Part shown: positions 8,838-17,195 of the stretch, piece after piece
How the letters are laid out: every line of letters starts with the position of its first letter
Position numbering within the stretch: the first letter of the stretch is position 1
DNA from: JAIQFR01 sp041494445
GTDB taxonomy: Bacteria; Acidobacteriota; Polarisedimenticolia; Polarisedimenticolales; JAIQFR01
Direction: 5' to 3'
DNA: 17,195 nucleotides
Assembly (NCBI GenBank): GCA_041494445.1
Contig: JBGQAU010000073.1
Coordinates: 1 to 17,195, forward strand
Translations under genes and position numbers: made by a program
The notes under the pieces: generated by a model
The model's database searches: none
What the model was told of the DNA's origin: nothing
The model's input: the letters and a program-made list of their open reading frames with translations, nothing else

Positions 8838-10280
8838 ATGGCTCTCGAACAGAAACTCAGCGTCCGAATGAGCCAGCGGCTCATCATGACCCCTTCTCTG
8901 CAGCAAGCCATCAAGCTGCTGCAAATGTCGAAGCTCGAGCTCACCGACGAGATCCAGCAGGAGCTGGTCGAAAACCCCGTCCTCGAGGAGGTCATCGAGG
9001 AGCCCGCCCCGCCGGACCGCGCCGAGAGCGAGACCCGCGCGGAGGAGAAGACCGCTCCCGACGAGGCGTCCAAGGACCCGTTCGAGGACATCGACTACGA
9101 GTCGTACTTCCAGGACCTCGACGGGGGGTACGTGCCTCGGGGCTCCTCGGAGACCAGCGAGGATCTCCCGTCGTTCGAGAACATTCTCACTCGACCGGCG
9201 AACCTCACGGATCACCTCACCTGGCAGCTCGACATGTCCACGTCGTCCGACCTCCGGAAGGAGATCGGCCGCGCGATCATCTGGAACCTCAACGACGACG
9301 GGTACTTGCGCGCGTCGCTGGAGGAAGTCCGCGACATGGGGAACTACCCGCCCGAGGAGGTCGAGGCGACCCTCGCGATGATCCAGGGGCTCGATCCCGT
9401 CGGCGTCGCGGCGCGGGACCTCGTGGAGTGCCTCAGCATCCAGCTGCGGCACTTCGGGGAGGCCGGAACCCCCGCGGAGACCATCGTCCGGCACCATCTC
9501 GACAAGCTGCAGAACCGGCGGTACAAGGAGTTGGCCGAGGCCCTGGGCCTGGAGATGGAGGATCTCCAGGCCGAGATCGAGATCATCCGCCACCTCGACC
9601 CGCGACCGGGTCAGAAGTACAACGTGGAGAGCAGCCGGTACGTCGTCCCCGACGTGTACGTGGTGAAGATCGGCGACGACTACCAGATCATGCTGAACGA
9701 GGAAGGTCTCCCCAGGCTCCGGATCAGCCCGGTCTACCGCCGGATGGTCGGGCGCGGGGCCTCCGCGGCGACCCCTTCGGACGCGAAGGACTACGTCCGG
9801 AACAAGCTGCGCTCGGCGTTCCGCCTCATCAAGAGTCTCGAGGAGCGTCAGAGGACGATCTACAAGGTGGCCCGCTCGATCGTGAAGTTCCAGCGCGAGT
9901 TCCTCGACTTCGGCATCGAGCGCCTCCGCCCGCTGGTCCTCAGGGACGTGGCCGATGACATCGGCATGCACGAGTCCACCGTGAGTCGAGTGGTGAACGA
10001 CAAGTACATGCACACCCACCGCGGGCTCTTCGAGATGCGGTTCTTCTTCCACAGCGGCATCTCGTCGACGCACGGAGGCGAGAGCGTCTCCTCCCTCACG
10101 GTCAAGGAGCGCATCCGGAAGATCATCACCGCGGAGGACGGCCACCGCCCGCTCTCCGACGCCGCCATCGTGAAGATCCTCGGGTCGGAAGGGCTGCAGA
10201 TCGCTCGGAGGACCGTGGCCAAGTACCGCGAAGAGCTGAAGATCCCGGCATCGAGCAGCCGGAAGGAGGGCTTCCGCTGA
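8838..10280 (+). CDS. rpoN: RNA polymerase sigma-54 factor RpoN
   Basis: This 480-residue sigma-54 needs enhancer-binding AAA+ activators and recognises -24/-12 promoters. Region I is the Gln/Leu-rich LSVRMSQRLIMTPSLQQAIK start (residues 8-27), which contacts activators. An acidic region II (about 55-100) follows. The core-binding domain lies in the middle. The helix-turn-helix is near RDVADDIGMHESTVSRVV (about residues 369-386). The diagnostic RpoN box ARRTVAKYR is at 456-464. The Shine-Dalgarno (GAGG, 8831-8834) is weak and close, but the protein begins exactly as its family does. Downstream of lptB and upstream of hpf it matches the conserved lptB-rpoN-hpf order. Confidence 0.98.
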   Translation: MALEQKLSVRMSQRLIMTPSLQQAIKLLQMSKLELTDEIQQELVENPVLEEVIEEPAPPDRAESETRAEEKTAPDEASKDPFEDIDYESYFQDLDGGYVPRGSSETSEDLPSFENILTRPANLTDHLTWQLDMSTSSDLRKEIGRAIIWNLNDDGYLRASLEEVRDMGNYPPEEVEATLAMIQGLDPVGVAARDLVECLSIQLRHFGEAGTPAETIVRHHLDKLQNRRYKELAEALGLEMEDLQAEIEIIRHLDPRPGQKYNVESSRYVVPDVYVVKIGDDYQIMLNEEGLPRLRISPVYRRMVGRGASAATPSDAKDYVRNKLRSAFRLIKSLEERQRTIYKVARSIVKFQREFLDFGIERLRPLVLRDVADDIGMHESTVSRVVNDKYMHTHRGLFEMRFFFHSGISSTHGGESVSSLTVKERIRKIITAEDGHRPLSDAAIVKILGSEGLQIARRTVAKYREELKIPASSSRKEGFR

Positions 10281-10303
10281 CCTCGCTTCCCTCGGAGGAA
10301 AGG

Positions 10304-10864
10304 ATGAAGATCGACATCACCGGCCGGCAGATCGAGATCACCCCCGCCATCAGGGACTTCACGGTGGAGAAGCTCCGGAAGCTCGAGAAGCTCCTCGACG
10401 GACCGATGGACGTGCACGTGGTGCTCGCGGTCGAGAAGCACCGCCACCTGGCGGAGATCCAGGTCAAGTCCAGGACCGCCGTCCTGTCGGGAACCGCGGA
10501 GACCGGGGACCTCTATGCCTCCATCGGAGAGGTGGCGGACAAGCTCGAGCGGCAGGCGCTGAAGCACAAGGAGAAAGTCACCGAGAAGAAACGGCGGGAG
10601 GGCACGCGGGTCCCGGAGGCGGTGGCGGCGCTGGAGACGGGGCGCTCCGCAACGGTGGAGGACGGCGCGCGGGAGGAACTGCCGACGCGGATTCTCGAGA
10701 GCCGCCGGTACCGGCTGAAGCCGCTCTCCGCCGAGGACGCGGTCATGGAGCTCGAGGCCACCGGCGAGGACATCCTCGTGTACCGCGACTCCCGGAGCTA
10801 CCGGGTCAACGTCGTGTACCGCCGCAAGGACGGCCACTTCGGACTCGTCGACCCCGAGTTCTGA
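10304..10864 (+). CDS. hpf: Ribosome hibernation-promoting factor, long form
   Basis: This 186-residue protein binds the decoding region of the 30S subunit and silences ribosomes in stationary phase. The N-terminal S30AE/YfiA-like domain covers residues 1-95 (MKIDITGRQIEITPAIRDF to KLERQALKHKEK). A low-complexity linker (about 96-125) leads to a C-terminal domain (about 128-184) with RRYRLKPLSAEDAVMELE and the hallmark VNVVYRRKDGHFGLVDPE. That second domain defines long HPF, which dimerises ribosomes into 100S particles without RMF. Proteobacterial rpoN clusters normally carry the short form, so this layout points outside the gamma-proteobacteria. GGAGGAAAGG precedes the ATG; the gap to rpoN is 23 bases. 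Confidence 0.97.
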   Translation: MKIDITGRQIEITPAIRDFTVEKLRKLEKLLDGPMDVHVVLAVEKHRHLAEIQVKSRTAVLSGTAETGDLYASIGEVADKLERQALKHKEKVTEKKRREGTRVPEAVAALETGRSATVEDGAREELPTRILESRRYRLKPLSAEDAVMELEATGEDILVYRDSRSYRVNVVYRRKDGHFGLVDPEF

Positions 10865-10897
10865 AGATCGCCCGCGGCGAGCCGGATCGCCCTCCGC

Positions 10898-10926
10898 TTG
10901 ATTCCTTTTGGGGTCCCTGGTAGTTT
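10898..10926 (+). promoter_or_regulatory. Putative promoter of the acyl-CoA mutase operon
   Basis: TTGATT (10898-10903) is followed, after exactly 17 bases, by TAGTTT (10921-10926). A TGG (10918-10920) precedes the latter as an extended -10. The -35 matches the consensus at four of six positions and the -10 at three of six. It lies in the 195-base gap after hpf, one of the few T-rich spots in the region. Transcription would begin near 10933. Confidence 0.4.
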
Positions 10927-10988
10927 TTGAAGCTGCGCGACCGCGGGGAGGTGTGCTCGCCTGCGGGCTGACGTGTCCCGGCCCGATG

Positions 10989-11008
10989 GCCCGGCGCCGG
11001 GCGTTTTT
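10989..11008 (+). terminator. Intrinsic-terminator-like hairpin in the mutase leader
   Basis: The perfect palindrome GCCCGGCGCCGGGC (10989-11002) is followed by G and five T's (11004-11008). The stem would be about five G-C pairs around a four-base loop, or CCCGGC at 10977-10982 could pair with GCCGGG at 10996-11001. It may terminate the lpt-rpoN-hpf transcript. Because a promoter-like element lies upstream and none is visible between it and the mutase ATG at 11060, it could instead work as an attenuator. The short stem makes strength uncertain. Confidence 0.5.
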
Positions 11009-11059
11009 CCGCGGGAAGCCCGCTCCGCGCCGGACGGCCGCGGTGGAGACTCTCCTCCG

Positions 11060-12721
<1,662 letters not shown>

Positions 12722-12739
12722 GAATCGGTTTCCCTCTCT

Positions 12740-12755
12740 GCGGCCGGGCGGCCGC
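12740..12755 (+). other. Short GC stem-loop between the two mutase subunit genes
   Basis: GCGGCC (12740-12745) and GGCCGC (12750-12755) can pair around a GGGC loop in the 54-base gap. No T-run follows. It may set relative expression of the two subunits, or be chance. Confidence 0.25.
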
Positions 12756-12775
12756 GGCGAGCGGCGGGGGGCGAC

Positions 12776-13186
12776 GTGAGCGAGGGACAGAGGCTCAGGC
12801 TGCTGGTGGGCAAGGTCGGGCTCGACGGCCACGATCGCGGCGCCAAGATCATCGCGCGCGCCTTCCGGGACGCCGGATTCGAGGTGATCTACACCGGCCT
12901 CCACCAGTCGCCCGAGATGGTGGTGAACACCGCGATTCAGGAGGACGTGGACGGCGTGGCGCTCTCCGTCCTGTCCGGTGCCCACAACTACCTGTTCCAG
13001 CGCGTGATCGAGCTGCTGCGGGAGCGCGGGGCCGGCGACATCGCCGTCTTCGGCGGCGGCATCGTTCCCGACCAGGACATCCCGGCGCTCAAGGCGGCCG
13101 GGGTCCGCGAGATCTTCACGCCGGGCACGACCACCGAGCAGGCGGTGGCGTGGGTGAAGGCCAACATCCGCCCACGCAAGCTTTAG
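12776..13186 (+). CDS. Cobalamin-binding small subunit of acyl-CoA mutase (IcmB-like)
   Basis: This 136-residue B12-binding domain holds adenosylcobalamin against the catalytic barrel of the preceding subunit. The base-off/His-on motif DGHDRG is at 17-22, with His19 as the lower cobalt ligand. The other cofactor-binding segments are visible as ALSVLSGAHNYLF and VFGGGIVPDQDI, and the closing IFTPGTTTEQAV is family-typical. Length equals what I recall for Streptomyces IcmB. The start is GTG behind a G-rich run. Family members labelled methylmalonyl-CoA mutase C-terminal domain look the same, so identity as ICM subunit rests on the partner's residues. No MeaB-type GTPase chaperone lies in the window. 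Confidence 0.94.
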   Translation: MSEGQRLRLLVGKVGLDGHDRGAKIIARAFRDAGFEVIYTGLHQSPEMVVNTAIQEDVDGVALSVLSGAHNYLFQRVIELLRERGAGDIAVFGGGIVPDQDIPALKAAGVREIFTPGTTTEQAVAWVKANIRPRKL

Positions 13187-13225
13187 GCGTCCGCACGCCC
13201 CGGCGACTCGGGAGGAGGGCAAGGG

Positions 13226-14023
13226 ATGACCAGGACGATCCTGCTGGCCGACGAAAGCGTCACCATCCGCAAGGTGGTGGAGCTCACTTTCGGCGACACC
13301 GACATCCACGTTGAAGCGGTGGCAACCGGCGGGGAGGCGCTGGAGCGCCTCGACACGCTGAAGCCCGACCTCGTCCTCGCGGATGTCGCGATGCCCGGTC
13401 CCAACGGGTACGAGATCTGCCGGCGAGTCAAGGCGTCCTCGCGCCCGGTGCCTGTGCTCCTCCTGGCAGGGACCTTCGAACCGTTCGACGCCGAGCGCGC
13501 CCGCGAGTGCGGCGCCGACGGACACCTCGTCAAGCCCTTCGAGTCGAGGACACTGATTCGGCGGGTCGAGGACCTCCTCGCGCGGGGACCGGTATCGCTC
13601 CCGGCGCGTCCGGAGCGCGCCGCGGATCTGGAGCTGGAAGCGGTCCTCGACGAGGTCGCCTCCCGCGACCACGATGCCATCCCTTCGGCCGCCGAACCCT
13701 TCGAGCCGGAGGAGATCCCGGCGGCGACTCTCCCCCCGACCCCCGGCTCGGACCTCGGGACGATCGAAACGTCGCTCGAGCCTCCCGCCAGCGCCGCCGA
13801 GACGCGAGCGGTCCCGGCCATCCCGGCCGCGGAAGTCCGCTCCCGGGCCGGCCGCCCTCCGCTCTCCGCGGAGGAGATCGACGCCATCGCTCGCGCCGTC
13901 GTCGAGCGGCTCGGGGGTGAGGCGCTTCGAGAGGTGGCCTGGGAGGTCGTCCCGGACCTGGCCGAGATTCTGATCCGGGAGCGCCTCCGGGAGATCGAGA
14001 GGGAAGAGAACGGACGCGGCTGA
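13226..14023 (+). CDS. Response-regulator receiver protein with atypical switch residue
   Basis: This 265-residue protein has an N-terminal receiver domain (about 1-120) with acidic pair Asp9-Glu10, phosphoacceptor Asp53 in LADVAMPGPNGYE, and Lys103 in HLVKPFES. Aligned by spacing to CheY, the switch Thr87 position is Ala81 in LLLAGTFEPFD. Residues about 125-212 are a Pro/Ala/Glu-rich linker. The C-terminal segment (213-262: LSAEEIDAIARAVVERL, then VAWEVVPDLAEILIRERLREIE) is amphipathic and helical, and resembles a tail seen on related receiver proteins of delta-proteobacteria and acidobacteria. No DNA-binding or enzymatic domain is apparent. GGAGGAGGGCAAGGG lies just upstream of the ATG. It probably signals by protein contact; its partner kinase is not nearby. 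Confidence 0.85.
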   Translation: MTRTILLADESVTIRKVVELTFGDTDIHVEAVATGGEALERLDTLKPDLVLADVAMPGPNGYEICRRVKASSRPVPVLLLAGTFEPFDAERARECGADGHLVKPFESRTLIRRVEDLLARGPVSLPARPERAADLELEAVLDEVASRDHDAIPSAAEPFEPEEIPAATLPPTPGSDLGTIETSLEPPASAAETRAVPAIPAAEVRSRAGRPPLSAEEIDAIARAVVERLGGEALREVAWEVVPDLAEILIRERLREIEREENGRG

Positions 14024-14050
14024 GCGCGCCTCGGTTGCCGCAGGCCGCGC
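14024..14050 (+). other. Stem-loop before valS
   Basis: GCGCGCCT (14024-14031) can pair with AGG (14042-14044) and CGCGC (14046-14050) with one bulged C, around a ten-base loop. It starts directly after the response-regulator stop. The gap is only 42 bases, far too short for a T-box leader, and there is no T-run. Confidence 0.25.
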
Positions 14051-14065
14051 CAGATCGAGGGAAGG

Positions 14066-16735
14066 ATGGAGATCGACAAGGAATACCGCCCCGAGACCGT
14101 CGAGGGCCGCTGGTACAAGGAGTGGGTCGAGCACGGGCTGTTCCAGGCGAGGCCCGAGTCGGGAAAGCCCCCGTGGTGCATCGTCCTGCCGCCGCCGAAC
14201 ATCACGGGCAATCTCCATATCGGCCACGTCCTCAATCACACGCTCCACGACGTCCTCGCGCGTTGGCGCCGCATGCAAGGCTGGGACGTCCTGTGGCTGC
14301 CCGGAACCGACCACGCGGGGATCGCGACCCAGATGGTCGTGGAGCGGGAGCTCGCCAAGGAGGGCAAGGACCGCCACGCCCTCGGCCGCGAGGCCTTCAT
14401 CGCCCGAGCCTGGGAATGGAAGCGGAACTACGGCGGCAGGATCATCGACGCCCTCAAGGGACTCGGCGCATCGTGCGACTGGACGCGGGAGCGGTTCACG
14501 CTGGACGAGGGACTTTCCCGCGCCGTGAGGACGGTGTTCGTCAGGCTCTACCACGAGGGACTGATCTATCGCGACCGCTACATCGTCAACTGGTGTCCCC
14601 GCTGCCGCACCGCGATTTCCGACCTCGAGACCCTCCACGAGCCCGTGCGGGGGAAGCTGTACACCGTCCGATACCCGGCGGCCGAGGGGAAGGGGAAGGG
14701 TATCCCCGTGGCCACGACCCGGCCGGAGACGATGCTCGGGGACACCGCGGTCGCGGTGCATCCCGACGACGACCGGTACCGCGCGATGGTCGGGCGGCAG
14801 TTGATTCTGCCGCTCGTGAGCCGCTCGATCCCGGTGATCGCCGACGCGTTCGTGGACCCCGCCTTCGGCACCGGCGCGGTGAAGGTCACGCCGGCGCACG
14901 ATCCGAACGACTTCCTGGCCGGTCAGCGGCACGGTCTCGCCCAAGTGGTGGTCATCGACACCGCGGGGCGGATGACCGCGGAAGCGGGGGAGTTCGCGGG
15001 CCTGGACCGGCTCCAGGCGCGCAAGCGCATCGTCCAGCGGCTCGAGGACCTGGGGCTCCTGCTGGACGTCAAGGACCACGAGCACGCGGTGGGACACTGC
15101 CAGCGCTGCGGGACGATGATCGAGCCCTTGCTGTCCACGCAGTGGTTCGTGCGCATCGCGTCGTTGGCCGGGCCCGCCATCGAGGCGGTGCGGGACGGGC
15201 GGCTGCAGTTCGTTCCCGCCTCCTGGTCCAAGACCTACTTCGAGTGGCTGAGCAACATCCACGACTGGTGCATCTCCCGCCAGCTCTGGTGGGGGCACCG
15301 GATTCCCGCCTGGTACTGCGACGCGTGCGGCAACGTCGAGGTCTCGGAGGAGGACCCGCCGGCCTGCAGCCGCTGCGGCGGCACGCTAAGGCAGGACGAG
15401 GACGTCCTCGACACATGGTTCTCCTCGGCCCTTTGGCCGTTCAGCACGCTGGGGTGGCCCGAGAGGACCCCCGACCTCGAGCGGTACTACCCGACGCGCC
15501 TCCTCATCACCGGTTTCGACATCATCTTCTTCTGGGTCGCGCGGATGGTGATGATGGGGCTCAAGTTCATGGGCGACGTCCCGTTCCGCGAGGTGTACAT
15601 CCACGGACTCGTGCGCGACGCCGAAGGCCAGAAGATGTCCAAGTCCAAGGGAAACACCATCGAGCCGTCGGAGCTGCAGTCCCGCTACGGCACCGACGCG
15701 GTCCGATTCACGATGTCGATACTCGCCGCGCCGGGAAACGACATCCCCCTCTCGCCGGAGCGGATGGAGGGCTACCGGGCTTTCGCGAACAAGCTCTGGA
15801 ACGCGTGCCGCTTCGTCCTCCTGCGGCTCGGCGACGAGAGGCCCGCCCGCATCGCAGGTGATTCGCCCCTGACGCTGACCGATCGTTGGATCGTGTCTCG
15901 CACTCACCAGGTGATCCGCGAAGTGGAAGCCGCCCTGGAGCAGTACCGGTTCGACCGGGCCGCGGACGCGCTCTACCACTTCGTCTGGCACGAGTTCTGC
16001 GATTGGTACATCGAGTTCGTGAAGCCGGACCTCGCAGCGGCCCAAAAGGGGGAGGCGGACGCCGATCAGGGGCGCGTCGCCACGGCCCGGGCGGTGCTCC
16101 TCGAAGTCCTCGACACCCTCTTGCGCCTGCTGCACCCGTTCATGCCCTACTTGACCGAGGAGCTTTGGCAGAAGATCCCCCACGAGGGAGACTACCTGGC
16201 GGCGGCGGCGTGGCCGAAGGCCGACGATGCGAGGCTTGACGTCCGGGCGGAGCGGGACGTCGAGATCCTGCAGGACCTCGTGGTGAAGGTCCGCAACCTG
16301 CGCGCGGAGTCCAACATCGACCCGTCGCGCCGCATCGAGGTGCGGATTCACGCGTCGAGTCCGAGGAATGCCCATCTCGTGACCGAGCAGGCCGGTCTCA
16401 TCGCCGCGCTGTGCCGTGCCGAGTCCGTCCGTACGGTGGAGAGCTTCGAGGAAGGGCTCATCGCGGCCCGCGGCGTCGTGCGGGGCCTCGAGGTCGCGGT
16501 GCCGCTGGCGGGACTGCTCGACCTCGACGTCGAGCGCGCGCGCCTGGGTCGCGAGCTCGCGCGCATCGAGACGGAGGTCGAGGGCCGTGCCCGAAAGCTG
16601 GGAAACGAGTCGTTCCTCCTCCGCGCGCCGGCCGAGGTGGTCGAGCGCGAGCGCGCGGCCCAGAAGGAGATGCTCGACAAGAAGAAGCGCCTCGAGAACA
16701 CGCTGGCTTCCCTCGGCGGAGGAACGCGCCCGTGA
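14066..16735 (+). CDS. valS: Valine--tRNA ligase
   Basis: This full-length 889-residue class Ia synthetase charges tRNA-Val and edits misactivated threonine. The HIGH motif (51-54) sits in PPPNITGNLHIGH, and KMSKS is at 523-527. The editing domain lies between them (TTRPETMLGDTAVAVHP). Cysteine pairs CPRC, CQRC, CDAC and CSRC suggest structural zinc sites, the last just before DVLDTWFSSALWPFSTLGWP, which separates ValRS from IleRS and LeuRS. The anticodon-binding domain follows, and the C-terminus (about 825-885) is the ValRS-specific coiled coil (RLGRELARIETEVEGRARKL...). GAGGGAAGG precedes the ATG. The stop overlaps the start of nadC. Confidence 0.98.
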   Translation: MEIDKEYRPETVEGRWYKEWVEHGLFQARPESGKPPWCIVLPPPNITGNLHIGHVLNHTLHDVLARWRRMQGWDVLWLPGTDHAGIATQMVVERELAKEGKDRHALGREAFIARAWEWKRNYGGRIIDALKGLGASCDWTRERFTLDEGLSRAVRTVFVRLYHEGLIYRDRYIVNWCPRCRTAISDLETLHEPVRGKLYTVRYPAAEGKGKGIPVATTRPETMLGDTAVAVHPDDDRYRAMVGRQLILPLVSRSIPVIADAFVDPAFGTGAVKVTPAHDPNDFLAGQRHGLAQVVVIDTAGRMTAEAGEFAGLDRLQARKRIVQRLEDLGLLLDVKDHEHAVGHCQRCGTMIEPLLSTQWFVRIASLAGPAIEAVRDGRLQFVPASWSKTYFEWLSNIHDWCISRQLWWGHRIPAWYCDACGNVEVSEEDPPACSRCGGTLRQDEDVLDTWFSSALWPFSTLGWPERTPDLERYYPTRLLITGFDIIFFWVARMVMMGLKFMGDVPFREVYIHGLVRDAEGQKMSKSKGNTIEPSELQSRYGTDAVRFTMSILAAPGNDIPLSPERMEGYRAFANKLWNACRFVLLRLGDERPARIAGDSPLTLTDRWIVSRTHQVIREVEAALEQYRFDRAADALYHFVWHEFCDWYIEFVKPDLAAAQKGEADADQGRVATARAVLLEVLDTLLRLLHPFMPYLTEELWQKIPHEGDYLAAAAWPKADDARLDVRAERDVEILQDLVVKVRNLRAESNIDPSRRIEVRIHASSPRNAHLVTEQAGLIAALCRAESVRTVESFEEGLIAARGVVRGLEVAVPLAGLLDLDVERARLGRELARIETEVEGRARKLGNESFLLRAPAEVVERERAAQKEMLDKKKRLENTLASLGGGTRP

Positions 16736-17195
16736 ACCTCCCGGTCCTCGATCCCACCGCCGTGCGCCGGATCGTCCGAGCGGCCCTCGATGAGGACCTC
16801 GGCGACCCCGGCGACCTGACCACCGAGGCCGTGGTCGGAGCGGATTGCCGCGGCCTGGGGAGGATCGTCGCCCGCGCGGAGATGGTCGTCGCGGGGGTTC
16901 CGATCGCCCGCGAGGTGTTCCTCTCCCTCGATCCCACGCTGCGCTTCGAGGCCCGGCTGGCCGAGGGGGACCGGGCCGGGGCCGGCGACATGCTGGCCGA
17001 GGTCTCGGGGGCGGCGCGGCCCATCCTCGTCGGAGAGCGCACCGCGCTGAACTTCCTGGGGCGGATGTGCGGCATCGCGACCGCCGCGCGCGCCGCGGTC
17101 GAGGAAATCGCGGGGACGGGCGCGACGATCCTCGACACGCGGAAGACCGCCCCGGGGCTTCGACTCCTCGACAAGTACGCCGTCGCGGCGGGGGG
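16732..17195 (+). CDS. nadC: Nicotinate-nucleotide diphosphorylase (carboxylating), 3' truncated by window
   Basis: The frame opens at GTG 16732, overlapping the valS stop by four bases (GTGA), and continues to the window edge: 154 of the roughly 280 residues expected. The enzyme makes nicotinate mononucleotide from quinolinate and PRPP in de novo NAD synthesis. Visible signatures are ALDEDLGDPGDLTTEAVV (18-35), GERTALNFLGRMCGIAT (101-117) and the substrate-binding DTRKTAPGLRLLDKYAV (135-151, with Arg137 and Lys138). GGAGGA at 16718-16723 is the likely ribosome-binding site, inside the end of valS, so the two genes are probably translationally coupled. Confidence 0.96.
   Translation, partial: MNLPVLDPTAVRRIVRAALDEDLGDPGDLTTEAVVGADCRGLGRIVARAEMVVAGVPIAREVFLSLDPTLRFEARLAEGDRAGAGDMLAEVSGAARPILVGERTALNFLGRMCGIATAARAAVEEIAGTGATILDTRKTAPGLRLLDKYAVAAG

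Noticed and set aside
10973..11059. GTG start that would lengthen the mutase by 29 residues
   Set aside because: It has no well-spaced Shine-Dalgarno, adds low-complexity sequence and would place the terminator-like hairpin inside the coding region.
10865..11059. Cobalamin riboswitch before the B12-dependent mutase
   Set aside because: I could not find the conserved B12-box core. An Rfam search would settle it.
14024..14065. T-box leader for valS
   Set aside because: The gap is only 42 bases and has no T-box sequence or terminator.

Overview
The window is a gene-dense, high-GC, chromosome-like stretch. All fourteen recognisable genes lie on the + strand and no gap reaches 300 bases. I see no insertion sequence, prophage, CRISPR array, tRNA or rRNA. 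The gene content (LPS-export genes, DUF4388-type protein, sigma-54, long-form HPF, valS-nadC) indicates a Gram-negative, LPS-bearing bacterium. My best guess is Acidobacteriota or a neighbouring deep-branching phylum; this is inferred from family resemblance and gene order and was not tested.

Region 1 (1-4458) is stress and regulation. It holds the 3' part of a DUF4388-type protein with a membrane segment and a pseudopilin-like C-terminus, then dnaK behind a promoter-like sequence, a small heat-shock protein, and a compact sigma-70-family factor with its own extended -10 promoter. Region 2 (4514-6093) holds a zinc-finger DnaC-like ATPase and a complete enoyl-CoA hydratase. Region 3 (6099-10864) is the LPS-export and nitrogen-sigma cluster: a large LptC/LptA-like protein, lptB, rpoN and long hpf, the same order as the proteobacterial lptC-lptA-lptB-rpoN-hpf block except that LptC and LptA appear to be one polypeptide. 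Region 4 (10865-13186) has a 195-base leader carrying promoter-like and terminator-like elements, then a two-subunit adenosylcobalamin-dependent acyl-CoA mutase. Region 5 (13226-17195) has an atypical response regulator, valS, and the 5' part of nadC, which overlaps valS by four bases.

The most interesting points are these. (a) The B12 mutase is of the type usually labelled methylmalonyl-CoA mutase, but it has Phe and Gln where methylmalonyl-CoA mutase has Tyr89 and Arg207. This is the isobutyryl-CoA mutase signature, and the residue spacing matches exactly. (b) The mutase leader has a promoter-like element followed by an intrinsic-terminator-like hairpin before the start codon, so attenuation is possible. 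(c) LptC and LptA-like domains are joined. (d) A DUF4388 module is joined to a pseudopilin-like module. (e) The response regulator has Ala at the switch Thr/Ser position. I found no clear new defence or mobile system; most genes here are housekeeping genes in slightly unusual forms.
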